A stretch of 42,856 nt of DNA from positions 1 to 42,856 of the forward strand of contig JAEEOB010000122.1 in NCBI GenBank assembly GCA_016284045.1, read 5' to 3'. Under the pieces are notes generated by a model. The model was not told the origin of the DNA. It did not search any database and saw nothing but the letters and a program-made list of their open reading frames with translations. Position 1 is the stretch's first letter, and every line of letters begins with the position of its first letter. The DNA comes from Bacteroidaceae bacterium. GTDB lineage: Bacteria > Bacteroidota > Bacteroidia > Bacteroidales > Bacteroidaceae. The translations under genes and the position numbers were made by a program. Positions 33,230 through 41,902 of this stretch are shown piece by piece.

Positions 33230-34684
33230 ATGAAAAAATATATTCTTTCTGCGATTTCACTGTTGGCTTTTACTGCAACATACGCACAGACACAATACGA
33301 TGCGGCTGATTTCGCAACAGGTGATCTCAATGGTACAGCTCGATATGTCGGTATGGGTGGTGCTTTAGATGCTCTTGGGGGCGATGTCTCTGTCATGAGC
33401 AGCAACCCTGCGGGTACTGCCATCTACAAGAAGACGGATATGGCGATTACCGGAAGTGTTCTCTTCTCTGGACAGAAAGGGCAGCTGGGACATGACCAGT
33501 CAAGGGCTTCTTTCGACCAGGCGGGTATCGTTTTCACCATGCCACAGGGAAGCAACAACGGCAAAGGACTACAATACATTAACTTCGGTGTGAATTATCA
33601 GAAGAAAAAGAATAATTTCAGCAATGCTAATGTTAATATCGGAGGGCTCGATGGAGTGCTGTCACAAACCAATAATGCTGCTGACATGGCTAACATTGTG
33701 TACAAGCAAAATAGCGATAGCCCGATGTTCCCGGCTTTGATGGCGGAAGCGGGGACGCTCGGATTTGAAGATGACACCTTCTATGGCACACCAGCTGCTG
33801 AAGCTAATTATAAAAGATCCACTTATGGTTCAACGTCACAAGGCGATTTCAATGTCTCGTTTAATATCTCTAACCAGATTTTCCTCGGGGCATCTCTAGG
33901 AGTATATGACATCAATCATAAGCGTGATACATATTATACCGAGACTGGTGTGGATGGTCTTGCTTACGATATTACTAATTGGTATGACACAAATGGTGAC
34001 GGTTTTGATGTGAAATTGGGTATGATTGTAAGGCCTATTGCCGACTCTCCTTTTAGATTTGGTGTCACTGTCCATACGCCTACTTGGTACAGACTGGAGG
34101 ATTGCAATGGTTCTACTGTCTATTGTGATGGCAATCAAGTGTGGGATTCTGCTGATCCCTATGAATATGACTACAGAACTCCATGGAAATTCGGATTCTC
34201 ACTCGGACATACCATCGGGAATGTTGTGGCGTTGGGAGCACAGTACGAAATATCTGACTTCAGTGCCTGTCACTATAGCTCTATCGACTGGGAAAACGAT
34301 GATTATTTCCATCAGATGAACCAGAAAATCGACGACCAGCTCAAAGCACAGCACACACTGCGTCTTGGTGTTGAAGTAAAACCTGTTAACAATTTTGCGC
34401 TTCGCTTGGGATACAACTATGTGTCCTCGCCTGTTAAGGACAATGCATGGAAAGACTCACACCTCAATGGATACAACTGTGAGACTGACTACACAAACTG
34501 GAAAGGAGTCAACCGCTTCACATGCGGACTCGGATACCGCTTCAAAGGAGGATATATCGACCTCGCTTACCAGTATCAGGCGCAGAAAGGTGACTTCTAT
34601 GCGTTCGACAGTGAGAACCTCAGACCATCTGAGATCAAAAACAACAGAAGCCAGCTTATGGGTACACTCGGTTTCCGGTTCTGA
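33230..34684 (+). CDS. OmpP1/FadL-family-like outer-membrane protein
   Basis: 484 residues. A signal peptide ends at TYAQ. The mature start ARYVGMGGALDALGGDVSVM and SSNPAGTAIY is the usual N-terminal signature of Bacteroidetes OmpP1/FadL/TodX-type porins, in which an Asn-Pro-Ala segment forms the plug. The rest alternates polar and hydrophobic residues as in beta-strands, and the chain ends in GTLGFRF with a C-terminal Phe for outer-membrane insertion. FadL relatives carry hydrophobic molecules across the outer membrane. The cargo of the Bacteroidetes branch is generally unknown. A textbook terminator follows 57 bases after the stop. It may be co-transcribed with the preceding low-complexity gene (inference). 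Confidence 0.85.
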   Translation: MKKYILSAISLLAFTATYAQTQYDAADFATGDLNGTARYVGMGGALDALGGDVSVMSSNPAGTAIYKKTDMAITGSVLFSGQKGQLGHDQSRASFDQAGIVFTMPQGSNNGKGLQYINFGVNYQKKKNNFSNANVNIGGLDGVLSQTNNAADMANIVYKQNSDSPMFPALMAEAGTLGFEDDTFYGTPAAEANYKRSTYGSTSQGDFNVSFNISNQIFLGASLGVYDINHKRDTYYTETGVDGLAYDITNWYDTNGDGFDVKLGMIVRPIADSPFRFGVTVHTPTWYRLEDCNGSTVYCDGNQVWDSADPYEYDYRTPWKFGFSLGHTIGNVVALGAQYEISDFSACHYSSIDWENDDYFHQMNQKIDDQLKAQHTLRLGVEVKPVNNFALRLGYNYVSSPVKDNAWKDSHLNGYNCETDYTNWKGVNRFTCGLGYRFKGGYIDLAYQYQAQKGDFYAFDSENLRPSEIKNNRSQLMGTLGFRF

Positions 34685-34740
34685 TTGTTACAACTTAACT
34701 AAACCTATACTTAATTTGAAACCGACTTTAACTATGAGGG

Positions 34741-34778
34741 TGCAGAGAGGTGTTTTTTTACCCCTCTGCATTTTTTTT
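34741..34778 (+). terminator. Intrinsic terminator after the porin gene
   Basis: Stem TGCAGAGAGGT / ACCCCTCTGCA (11 positions, one A-C mismatch) with an 8-base GTTTTTTT loop, followed by eight T residues. A classic rho-independent terminator on the + strand. Confidence 0.92.
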
Positions 34779-34898
34779 ATTCACTTTTTTATGCTAATTT
34801 TGCATTATATTTTATGGTTGTTTAGATTTTACTTTTGTTCCTGTATCTATTAGCCGAAAGCTGAGTATTTGTGAAAACTGAATAAATGACTTATATTA

Positions 34899-34934
34899 GT
34901 GTAATTCGTGTTTCATTCGTGTAATTCGTGTTTC
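34899..34934. repeat. Short direct repeat GTGTAATTCGTGTTTC
   Basis: The 16-mer occurs at 34899-34914 and again at 34919-34934, a 20-bp period. It resembles the ATTCGTGTAAATTCG stretches around the tRNA genes near 41530 and 41903. Dispersed intergenic repeat; no other feature is seen between the terminator and the next start codon. Confidence 0.6.
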
Positions 34935-34969
34935 AAAAGAATCGCTGAATATTTTCTTTTCACTAAATT

Positions 34970-36511
34970 ATGCACAATATCATCGAAATAGTCAACGGCA
35001 TTCCAAGGCATCCACTCTACAGATTCCACCAACCGGTCAACTTCACTGCTGCTGAAGGGGAGTGTCTCGCTATTGTCGGAAATAATGCCTCTGGGAAGTC
35101 AATGTTGGTGGATATCATCACGGGAAAGCACCCTTTATTAATTAATCCTGTGAAATATGATTTCTCACCAAGCAAGGCAAAGATGGTTTGTGACAATCTA
35201 AAGCACATCACATTCCACGATGCATACGGAACAGACGACGGAACTTATTATTATCAGCAAAGATGGAATCAGCATGATATCGATGCTTATCCTACTGTGG
35301 GCGATCTCCTTTTGCAGACAGAACAAATCGCACAGAAGAGTCTTGAGGATGAATTGGCTTTGACACGGGAAGAAAAGATTAAAGTGAATGATCAAAGAGC
35401 TTCAATAAAAGAAAAAATATTCAAACTTTTTCATATTGAACAGCTCATTAATAAGAAGATTGTGATGCTCAGCAGCGGAGAACTCAGGAAATTCCAGCTC
35501 ACACGCACTATGATCTACAATCCCAGGGTGCTCATCATGGATAATCCGTTCATCGGACTTGATGTGAATGCAAGGAAACAATTGCATGATTTGCTTCTGT
35601 TACTGGTCAAACAGACAAAGTTGCTTTTAATAATTGTGCTGTCCAAAATCGACGACATGCCCGATTTTATCACACATGTCGTAGAAGTGAAAGACAGAGT
35701 GGTGATGCCGAAAATCACTGTTCAGCAATGGAACAGTCATAACCACTTCCCGCCTCAGCGTGTGCTCACTGAAGATAAAATGCAACGCATTATCAGCATG
35801 CCTTATGCTGAGGATTTCAATTTAAAGCATGATATGGCTGAATCCGATGTGATTAGTTTTAATAATGTCACTATCAGATATGGCGACAGGACTATTCTTG
35901 ATAAACTCTCTTTCACTGTACACAATGGGGAGCACTGGGCACTTTCTGGTGAGAATGGGTCTGGTAAATCAACTCTTCTCAGCATTGTCTGTGCAGACAA
36001 CCCACAGGCATACGCCAACTCCATCACTCTTTTTGGATTTAAGAGAGGAACAGGGGAGAGTATCTGGGACATCAAACGCTTCATTGGATATATATCACCA
36101 GAAATGCACAGGGCTTATTTGCGAGATTTGCCTGCTATCGAGATTGTTGCCTCAGGCCTTAGAGATTCTGTCGGACTATATCATAAACCAAAACAAGGAC
36201 AATTGGAGGCTTGCAGGTTTTGGATGGATATTTTTGGCATCGGACACCACGCTGATTCGTCTTTCCTGAAAATCTCTGCTGGTGAACAACGACTGGTACT
36301 ACTCGCAAGAGCATTCGTTAAAGACCCGGCACTTCTTATTCTAGATGAGCCACTGCATGGGCTTGACCTCTTCAATCGACGCCTTGTGAAGGATATCATC
36401 GAAACGTTCTGCAAACGCAAGAACAAAACTCTCATCATGGTTACTCACTACGAAGAGGAACTACCATCAGTCATCGACCACCATATCCGACTAAAAAAAA
36501 TCAATGCTTGA
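34970..36511 (+). CDS. modF: ModF/PhrA-like twin ABC ATPase
   Basis: 513 residues with two ABC ATPase domains on one chain and no membrane segments, the layout of E. coli ModF (about 490 residues), whose role is poorly defined although it is encoded near the molybdate transporter. Domain 1: Walker A GNNASGKS (37-44) and signature LSSGELRKFQLTR (about 167). Its Walker B reads VLIMDNPFIGLD, with Asn where the catalytic Glu is expected. Domain 2: GENGSGKSTLLSIV, the ModF-like stretch ANSITLFGFKRGTGESIWDI, signature ISAGEQRLVLLARAF and an intact LLILDEPLHGLD. One active and one degenerate ATPase site are thus predicted. No molybdate permease genes are adjacent. The start is the only good ATG after the leader. 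Family likely; substrate not assignable. Confidence 0.85.
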   Translation: MHNIIEIVNGIPRHPLYRFHQPVNFTAAEGECLAIVGNNASGKSMLVDIITGKHPLLINPVKYDFSPSKAKMVCDNLKHITFHDAYGTDDGTYYYQQRWNQHDIDAYPTVGDLLLQTEQIAQKSLEDELALTREEKIKVNDQRASIKEKIFKLFHIEQLINKKIVMLSSGELRKFQLTRTMIYNPRVLIMDNPFIGLDVNARKQLHDLLLLLVKQTKLLLIIVLSKIDDMPDFITHVVEVKDRVVMPKITVQQWNSHNHFPPQRVLTEDKMQRIISMPYAEDFNLKHDMAESDVISFNNVTIRYGDRTILDKLSFTVHNGEHWALSGENGSGKSTLLSIVCADNPQAYANSITLFGFKRGTGESIWDIKRFIGYISPEMHRAYLRDLPAIEIVASGLRDSVGLYHKPKQGQLEACRFWMDIFGIGHHADSSFLKISAGEQRLVLLARAFVKDPALLILDEPLHGLDLFNRRLVKDIIETFCKRKNKTLIMVTHYEEELPSVIDHHIRLKKINA

Positions 36512-36576
36512 TCTCCCATACCTCCCATAATCCTATAACCTCTTATAATCTCCTATAATCTCCTATAACCTCCCAT
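36512..36576. repeat. 10-bp tandem repeat TCCTATAAYC
   Basis: Consecutive 10-base blocks TCCTATAACC, TCTTATAATC, TCCTATAATC, TCCTATAACC fill the gap between two genes, flanked by CTCCCATA variants. A related block (CCTATAATCTCTTATAACC) lies at 24706-24743. Low complexity, not coding. Confidence 0.7.
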
Positions 36577-36596
36577 ATTTTAATAAATAAAAAATT

Positions 36597-37001
36597 ATGA
36601 AAAAGTTCATTTTCTTTTGCATGATGTGCATCCCCGTTTTGCTTAACGCACAGAAGCCTTTTGAGGGAAAATTCATTAATTCAGACTTCAACCTCCGTCT
36701 GAATCTCAATCTATATGAGGCGAACATTCCGCAGCCGCAGTTCGACGATGAGATGTGTTACGGTATTCTCGCTGGTTCAACAAACGGGCATTGGGTGATT
36801 CTCAAAGTCAACGAGATAACCGATGACAAAGCATCTGTCAGGGCTATTTCCGACAGCGGAATCGAAGCCCAGACGCTTGAAATCAAACTGCTTAAAGACA
36901 ATAATATAGAGATAAAACAAGTCGGTTCAACAAACATCAGAGGGGTCAAAAACAGCAAATACGTGAAACTCCCCAAACCAATTCCTATGAACCGTAAATA
37001 A
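36597..37001 (+). CDS. Small secreted protein of unknown function
   Basis: 134 residues. A signal peptide (FIFFCMMCIPVLLNAQ) is followed by a mature domain of about 115 residues with alternating charged and hydrophobic stretches (KFINSDFNLRLNLNLYEANI; GHWVILKVNEITDDKASVRA) and a basic tail (KLPKPIPMNRK). This looks like a small beta-barrel or sandwich. I do not recognise the family. Codon pattern and the typical N-terminus make it a likely real gene. No operon partner is obvious. Confidence 0.75.
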   Translation: MKKFIFFCMMCIPVLLNAQKPFEGKFINSDFNLRLNLNLYEANIPQPQFDDEMCYGILAGSTNGHWVILKVNEITDDKASVRAISDSGIEAQTLEIKLLKDNNIEIKQVGSTNIRGVKNSKYVKLPKPIPMNRK

Positions 37002-37235
37002 TTAATTCAAGATTTGTTAGTTTTTGATATTGTTATTTTTTAGCATACATTTCAACCAATCAAAAGTAAAAGTCAGATATAATTGGACATCGGCTGGGTT
37101 TGTGGTCGTCTCGAACGCACCAATGGCTGGCGAACCACAGCCTAACCATTTGATTATTTAGAAGTTCTGTTTGTTATTTGTCTTTATAATACCGATTTTC
37201 ATTGGCAAAACTATCGTCCACGAGCCGCAGGCTCG
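37002..37235. other. Intergenic region with a possible transposase fossil
   Basis: No intact gene. Bases 37087-37146 read DIGWVCGRLERTNGW in one frame, faintly like the R-x-x-VERT-x-x-W end of IS5-type transposases, but too short to be sure. A small hairpin CGAGCC-GCA-GGCTCG is at 37221-37235, just before the minisatellite. Together with the minisatellite this fills the 427-base gap before the helicase gene. Confidence 0.4.
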
Positions 37236-37417
37236 TTAACTTCCCTTTTTACTCCCCTTTTAACTTCCCTTTTTACTCCCATTTTTACTTCCCTTTTTAC
37301 TCCCATTTTAACATCCCTTTTTTCTCCCATTTTAACTCCCCTTTTTACTCCCATTTTAACTCCCCTTTTTACTCCCATTTTTAACTTCCCTTTTTACTCC
37401 CATTTTAACTCCCGCTT
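37236..37417. repeat. 24-bp minisatellite (seven-plus copies)
   Basis: About 182 bases of TTAACTTCCCTTTTTACTCCCATT units, each itself two 12-bp half-units (TTAACTYCCCTT and TTTACTCCCATT), with small length changes. It ends 11 bases before the helicase start codon. One frame is open and would read as Phe/Ser/Pro/Tyr repeats, but this is a by-product of the repeat. Confidence 0.88.
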
Positions 37418-37428
37418 AATTTAATAGA

Positions 37429-39792
37429 ATGTCCAAAGATTTCAGCTACCTCAACGATTTGAACGAGGTCCAGAGAAAAGCCGTTGAATACTGCGACGGA
37501 CCAGAGCTCGTTATTGCAAGTGCAGGATCGGGGAAAACCAGGGTGCTCACCTATAAAATCGCACATTTGCTCAACATCGGATATCAGCCTTGGAACATCA
37601 TGGCGCTTACTTTCACGAACAAGGCAGCGAATGTCATGAAAGAACGTATTGACAAGCTGATTGGTGAAGGTAGTTCTAAAGCGCTCTGGATGGGTACGTT
37701 CCATTCTGTTTTTCTCAGAATATTAAGGATTGAGCACGAAGCTGTTGGTTTTTCAAATAATTTTACTATCTACGACCAGGCTGATTCAGAAAGCTTGATT
37801 AAGACGATTGTTAAAGAGAACAATCTCGACGAGAAGGTCTATAAACCATCTGTCGTGCTCAGCAGAATCAGTATGGCTAAAAGCAGACTGATTACACCCG
37901 ACAAATACATGGCAGATCAGCAGGGAAAGAAGATGGATAATGCTGACAATATCCCTTTTGTGCCCATGATTTATAAGTCATACGCGGAAAGATGCAGAAA
38001 AGCTAATGCTATGGATTTCGATGACATTCTTTTATTCACATTTCAACTTTTCCGCGACTATCCCGAGATTCTTAATAAGTATGCCACACGGTTTCAGTTC
38101 CTCCTCGTCGATGAGTATCAGGACACAAACTTCGCACAGCATGCCATCGTCTTTCAGCTCACATCGGTTCACAAAAAACTTTGTGTCGTGGGAGATGATG
38201 CGCAGAGCATCTATTCATTCAGAGGAGCAAGCATTTCCAATATTCTGAAGTTCAACGAGACTTATCCTGATTATAAGATTTTTAAACTGGAGCAGAACTA
38301 TCGATCCACACAGTGTATTGTTAATGCTGCCAATAGTATCATTGCAAAAAATCAGTTCAGAATCGAAAAAAACGCTTATTCCGACAATGAGAGCGGAAAT
38401 CCCGTTTCTATCTACGAGACATCATCCGACCAGGAGGAAGGGTATTCGGTCATCAATAAAATCATATTATTACACAAGAATGAGCATCTGGACTTCAATT
38501 CGTTTGCGATTCTATACAGAACTAATGCACAGAGTCGTATTTTCGAAGAGGCGCTACGCAAAAACAATATTCCTTATATCATCTACGGTGGTCTTTCCTT
38601 CTATAAACGAAAGGAAATCAAGGATGTTATAGCTTATTTCCGGCTTGTGGTAAACCATGACGATGAGGAAGCGTTCAAGCGTATCGTGAACTACCCGGCA
38701 AGAGGAATAGGAAAAACCACGCTTGCCAAACTCATTGAATGCGCCAATTATGCACAAAAAAGTGTATGGGAGGTGATAGAACAGCCTGAGACTTTCGGGT
38801 TGAAAGTATCTAAAGCTACGTTAGCCAAACTCAATGATTTTAAGGAGTTAATCCACAGCTTCACTCAGTTGGCCATGGAGAAAGACGCTTACGAGGTGGG
38901 GCGGGAAATCATCATTCAGGCGGGAATATCTACCGACCTCTACAGCGATATGTCGGAGGAGGGAAAGACAAGACAGGAAAACTTGGAGGAGTTGGTCAAT
39001 GCGCTCAGCACTTTCAGGCAGGATAAAATCGAGGAAGGAGACCAGCATGTCTCTCTTGTCGATTACCTCTCTGAGGTTTCTCTGATGAGCGATATTGATG
39101 CAACTGATGATGATCAGAAAGAAGCGGTGAAGCTCATGACTGTACATGCGGCGAAAGGATTGGAATTCCATACCGTATTTGTCGTCGGTGTGGAGGAAGA
39201 CCTTTTCCCCTCGAAAAGAACAAACACACAAAAGGAAATAGAGGAGGAGAGGCGGCTGTTTTATGTTGCTATTACAAGGGCTGAGAAATACTGTTTCATC
39301 TCATACGCCAAGGCGCGTTACCGCTATGGTAACATGGAGTTCTCGGTTCCCAGCAGATTCATTCATGAGATTGACAGCCGGTTTGTCAAAAAAGCAAATG
39401 GGGTAGGGCAGGGCTATACTTCCAAACGGAAAACGGCTCGGTTCGACAGCCTTTTCGAATCATCTGCTGCTTTGTTCCCACGGAAACACGACAAGGTGGA
39501 TGCTGACAGACTGTATGTGGATAAACCAAAACCACAATCACCAGGTACGCTCAGACCGCTTAAATACAGCGACAATCCCTTTAACTCCACTACGGCAAGC
39601 CATACCGAATCCGTTACGACTAACAATAAGTATGGTATCTCTGTTGGCGACCGGATTAAGCACGAACGATTTGGATTGGGAACCATCCTCAAAATTGAAG
39701 GTAACGATGAGAACTGTAAAGCTACTGTACAGTTCGATAATCTTGGCACCAAACAGCTACTCCTCAAATTCGCCAAATTCACCAAGCTTTGA
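37429..39792 (+). CDS. pcrA: UvrD/PcrA-type ATP-dependent 3'-5' DNA helicase
   Basis: 787 residues, typical UvrD/PcrA length. A superfamily 1A helicase for nucleotide excision and mismatch repair and clearing of replication blocks. Motifs in order: Q motif LNEVQRKAVE (11-20), Walker A ASAGSGKTRVLTYKIAHL (30-47), motif Ib GTFHSVFLRILR, motif II VDEYQDTN, motif III VVGDDAQSIYSFRGA, motif IV QNYRSTQ, motif V LMTVHAAKGLEF and motif VI FYVAITRAEKY. The C-terminal 60 residues form the Tudor-like module of PcrA (ISVGDRIKHERFGLGTILKI). The start codon follows immediately after the minisatellite, so repeat-length changes could affect its expression. No partner genes adjacent. Confidence 0.95.
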   Translation: MSKDFSYLNDLNEVQRKAVEYCDGPELVIASAGSGKTRVLTYKIAHLLNIGYQPWNIMALTFTNKAANVMKERIDKLIGEGSSKALWMGTFHSVFLRILRIEHEAVGFSNNFTIYDQADSESLIKTIVKENNLDEKVYKPSVVLSRISMAKSRLITPDKYMADQQGKKMDNADNIPFVPMIYKSYAERCRKANAMDFDDILLFTFQLFRDYPEILNKYATRFQFLLVDEYQDTNFAQHAIVFQLTSVHKKLCVVGDDAQSIYSFRGASISNILKFNETYPDYKIFKLEQNYRSTQCIVNAANSIIAKNQFRIEKNAYSDNESGNPVSIYETSSDQEEGYSVINKIILLHKNEHLDFNSFAILYRTNAQSRIFEEALRKNNIPYIIYGGLSFYKRKEIKDVIAYFRLVVNHDDEEAFKRIVNYPARGIGKTTLAKLIECANYAQKSVWEVIEQPETFGLKVSKATLAKLNDFKELIHSFTQLAMEKDAYEVGREIIIQAGISTDLYSDMSEEGKTRQENLEELVNALSTFRQDKIEEGDQHVSLVDYLSEVSLMSDIDATDDDQKEAVKLMTVHAAKGLEFHTVFVVGVEEDLFPSKRTNTQKEIEEERRLFYVAITRAEKYCFISYAKARYRYGNMEFSVPSRFIHEIDSRFVKKANGVGQGYTSKRKTARFDSLFESSAALFPRKHDKVDADRLYVDKPKPQSPGTLRPLKYSDNPFNSTTASHTESVTTNNKYGISVGDRIKHERFGLGTILKIEGNDENCKATVQFDNLGTKQLLLKFAKFTKL

Positions 39793-39966
39793 ATCCAATA
39801 ATTGACAACTGCCTGTTCAAGAATATCATCTGCATGTAGGGGGTTGTGCAACATCGCCTCTTATTCTCCTCATTCCATCATAAAAAGTAACTATCATCAA
39901 AAGTAACTATACTTTTCACTATTCACTATTCACTTTTCACTTAATTATTCTTCATTCTTCATTTTT
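39793..39966. other. Intergenic region with TTCACTATTCAC repeats
   Basis: The right half (39911-39942, with related TTCATTCTTCATT up to 39962) is the same pyrimidine-rich repeat family seen at 1958-2025. No clear terminator or promoter was found. Confidence 0.5.
39911..39942. repeat. TTTTCACTATTCAC repeat
   Basis: ACTTTTCACTATTCACTATT-type units, followed by TTCATTCTTCATT, ending directly before the nspC start. Member of the pyrimidine-rich family. Confidence 0.65.
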
Positions 39967-41160
39967 ATGTCCTCCCTCATCCCTTCTCCTTGTTACGTCA
40001 TGGAGGAAAATCTCCTTCGCCGTAACCTCAAATTAATAAAAAATATCGCTGAACAGACTGGTGTTGAGTTTATATTGGCATTCAAGGCATTTGCGCTTTG
40101 GAAATCATTCCCGATATTCCGCGAGTACATCGCTCACACCACAGCCAGTTCTCCATACGAGGCGCGGTTAGCCTTCGAGGAATTCGGGTCCAAAGCACAC
40201 ACCTATTCACCTGCATACGAGGATTCCACCTTCGACGACATCCTCCGCTGTAGTAGCCATATCACCTTCAACAGCCTTAACCAGTTTAACAGATTTAAGG
40301 ATAAGGTCGCTGATTATTCGGTACCCATATCATGCGGAATTCGTGTAAATCCCGAATATGCTGAAATCGAAACCGAACTATATAATCCCTGTGCTCCGGG
40401 TAGCCGGTTCGGAATTTTGGCTGATGACCTTCCCAATCAACTACCTGATCAAATTGAAGGCTTTCATTTGCATTGTCATTGCGAAAACAATTCCGATGTC
40501 TTTAAACGTACATTAGCCCATTTCGAACAGAAATTCTCTCCCTGGTTCCCTCAAATCAAATGGGTCAATTTCGGAGGGGGGCATCTCGTCACACGTAAGG
40601 ACTACGACATTGATTTATTGATAAAGACGCTCATCGATTTCAAATCACGCTTTCCATGGCTCAAAATCATCATGGAGCCCGGTTCGGCTTTTGCTTGGCA
40701 GACAGGATTTCTTATCGCGGATATCGTCGATATCGTGGAGAATAATGGTATCAAGACAGCAATCGTCAATGTCAGTTTCACTTGCCACATGCCCGACTGT
40801 CTCGAAATGCCTTATCATCCTGACATCCGCGGTGCAAAAACCTTCATCCCGTCTATTAACCCGAATCAGCCCATACCGCCCATTCAACACATTAAACCCA
40901 ATAATCAATTCCCCTCCAATACCTACCGTATCGGAGGTAACAGCTGCTTAAGCGGCGATTTCATGGGATATTGGACGTTCGACCATCCGCTTCAAATCGG
41001 GGAACAGCTTATCTTTGAGGACATGATTCACTACACTACCGTGAAAACGAATATGTTCAACGGTATTCATCACCCATCCATCGGCATCTTGCGTTCCGAC
41101 GGCTCTTTCCAGATCTACCGTCAGTTTACATACGAAGACTACCGAGACCGTATGTGCTGA
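39967..41160 (+). CDS. nspC: Carboxynorspermidine decarboxylase
   Basis: 397 residues. A PLP enzyme of the alanine-racemase-fold decarboxylases that converts carboxy(nor)spermidine to (nor)spermidine, the last step of the aspartate-semialdehyde-based polyamine route used by many gut Bacteroidetes. Visible features: PLP-lysine K40 in ILAFKAFALW, HLHCHCEN, the phosphate-binding NFGGGH, IMEPGSAFAWQTG, and GGNSCLSGDFMGYWTF with the catalytic-loop Cys. About residues 290-315 hold a Pro/Asn-rich insertion (PSINPNQPIPPIQHI) where relatives usually have a short loop. Cytosolic, no signal peptide. The partner carboxyspermidine dehydrogenase is not in the window. Start chosen as the first ATG after the repeat. 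Confidence 0.93.
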   Translation: MSSLIPSPCYVMEENLLRRNLKLIKNIAEQTGVEFILAFKAFALWKSFPIFREYIAHTTASSPYEARLAFEEFGSKAHTYSPAYEDSTFDDILRCSSHITFNSLNQFNRFKDKVADYSVPISCGIRVNPEYAEIETELYNPCAPGSRFGILADDLPNQLPDQIEGFHLHCHCENNSDVFKRTLAHFEQKFSPWFPQIKWVNFGGGHLVTRKDYDIDLLIKTLIDFKSRFPWLKIIMEPGSAFAWQTGFLIADIVDIVENNGIKTAIVNVSFTCHMPDCLEMPYHPDIRGAKTFIPSINPNQPIPPIQHIKPNNQFPSNTYRIGGNSCLSGDFMGYWTFDHPLQIGEQLIFEDMIHYTTVKTNMFNGIHHPSIGILRSDGSFQIYRQFTYEDYRDRMC

Positions 41161-41411
41161 TATGTCGTTTATCCTCTGTGCCTTTCTGAATCCCTGCTAC
41201 GATTTGATACCCCACAGGAGAGGTGGGTCGGGCTTCGTGTCCGGCTAGGCCAGGCAAAGCAAAGCATTGCCAAATAATTATCCATGTCAGGCATTATCAT
41301 CAGATCGATTGTCTTTTGTTTGCTTTCATGTGAGCCGTAGTTGTCTGTGGCCTCTTTCCAATTCATTTCCAATTCATTCTCATTTTTTTTCAAAAAAAAT
41401 CCCCTTATTAT
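41161..41411. other. Intergenic region with palindromic repeat elements
   Basis: No gene. It holds two elements repeated near 42240-42410: a GATACCC(C)ACAGGAGAGGT module (about 41210-41226) and a CTTTCATGTGAGCCGTAG hairpin element (about 41311-41356). The tRNA promoter follows. Confidence 0.5.
41311..41356. repeat. Palindromic repeat, copy 1
   Basis: TTTGCTTTCATGTGAGCCG followed by a hairpin GCCGTAG-TTGT-CTGTGGC (41334-41351; two G-T pairs). The same element occurs at 42240-42285 and 42313-42352. Base changes in the stem keep pairing, which suggests the hairpin matters. Confidence 0.65.
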
Positions 41412-41442
41412 TTTGTCAGTTGAAGAAAAAGCATTAACTTTG
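41412..41442 (+). promoter_or_regulatory. Promoter of the tRNA cluster
   Basis: TTTG (41412-41415), a 19-nt spacer and TAACTTTG (41435-41442): an excellent match to the Bacteroidetes -33/-7 promoter, about 210 bases upstream of the first tRNA. Confidence 0.75.
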
Positions 41443-41535
41443 CATTCGCAATTCAGAAATGAAGGCAAAGTACAGATAATATTCGTGTGGATTCGACATA
41501 CAAACGATAGTAAGAAGACAAAAATTCATTCGTGT

Positions 41536-41730
41536 AAATTCGTTCAGATTCGTTGTAGAAAAAACGTTTAGATTCATAAACTAATAACGATAGTCAGAAG
41601 TGATAAATCTATTCGTTTAAATTCGTAAAGATTCGTTGTAGAAACAGATTAAATCCTGCGGAAATAGCTCAGTTGGTAGAGCACAACCTTGCCAAGGTTG
41701 GGGTCGCGAGTTCGAGTCTCGTTTTCCGCT
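41536..41730 (+). repeat. Direct duplication, copy 1 (spacer plus tRNA-Gly)
   Basis: About 195 bases (AAATTCGTTCAGATTCGTTG... through the first tRNA-Gly) recur at 41903-42098 with few changes. The two copies are separated by the tRNA-Leu gene. The spacer contains repeated ATTCGTnnAnATTCGT motifs. Confidence 0.75.
41658..41730 (+). tRNA. tRNA-Gly(GCC), copy 1
   Basis: 73 nt folding into a standard cloverleaf: acceptor GCGGAAA/TTTCCGC with discriminator T, D arm GCTC...GAGC, anticodon arm CAACC-TTGCCAA-GGTTG with anticodon GCC at 41691-41693, and T arm GCGAG-TTCGAGT-CTCGT. CCA is not encoded. Identical to the copies at 42026 and 42116. Confidence 0.97.
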
Positions 41731-41744
41731 CTAATAACAGAAAT

Positions 41745-41825
41745 GCCCAAGTGGCGGAATGGTAGACGCGCTCGTTTCAGGTGCGAGTGTTGAGAGACGT
41801 GCAGGTTCGATTCCTGTCTTGGGCA
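41745..41825 (+). tRNA. tRNA-Leu(CAG)
   Basis: 81 nt with the long variable arm of class II tRNAs. Acceptor GCCCAAG/CTTGGGC with discriminator A, anticodon loop TTCAGGT with CAG at 41778-41780, variable arm TGTTGAGAGACGTG, and T arm CAGG-TTCGATT-CCTG. CCA is not encoded. It sits 14 bases after the first tRNA-Gly, in the same transcript. Confidence 0.96.
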
Positions 41826-41902
41826 CTAACAACATTTTTCGTACAGATTCGTACAGAATTGTTTTTGAAAAAAAGAAATCTACAGTCAAAATCTTTTCGT
41901 AT

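Noticed and set aside
37202-37384. Open frame of Phe/Ser/Pro/Tyr repeats
   Set aside because: It is produced by the 24-bp minisatellite; no start context or family.
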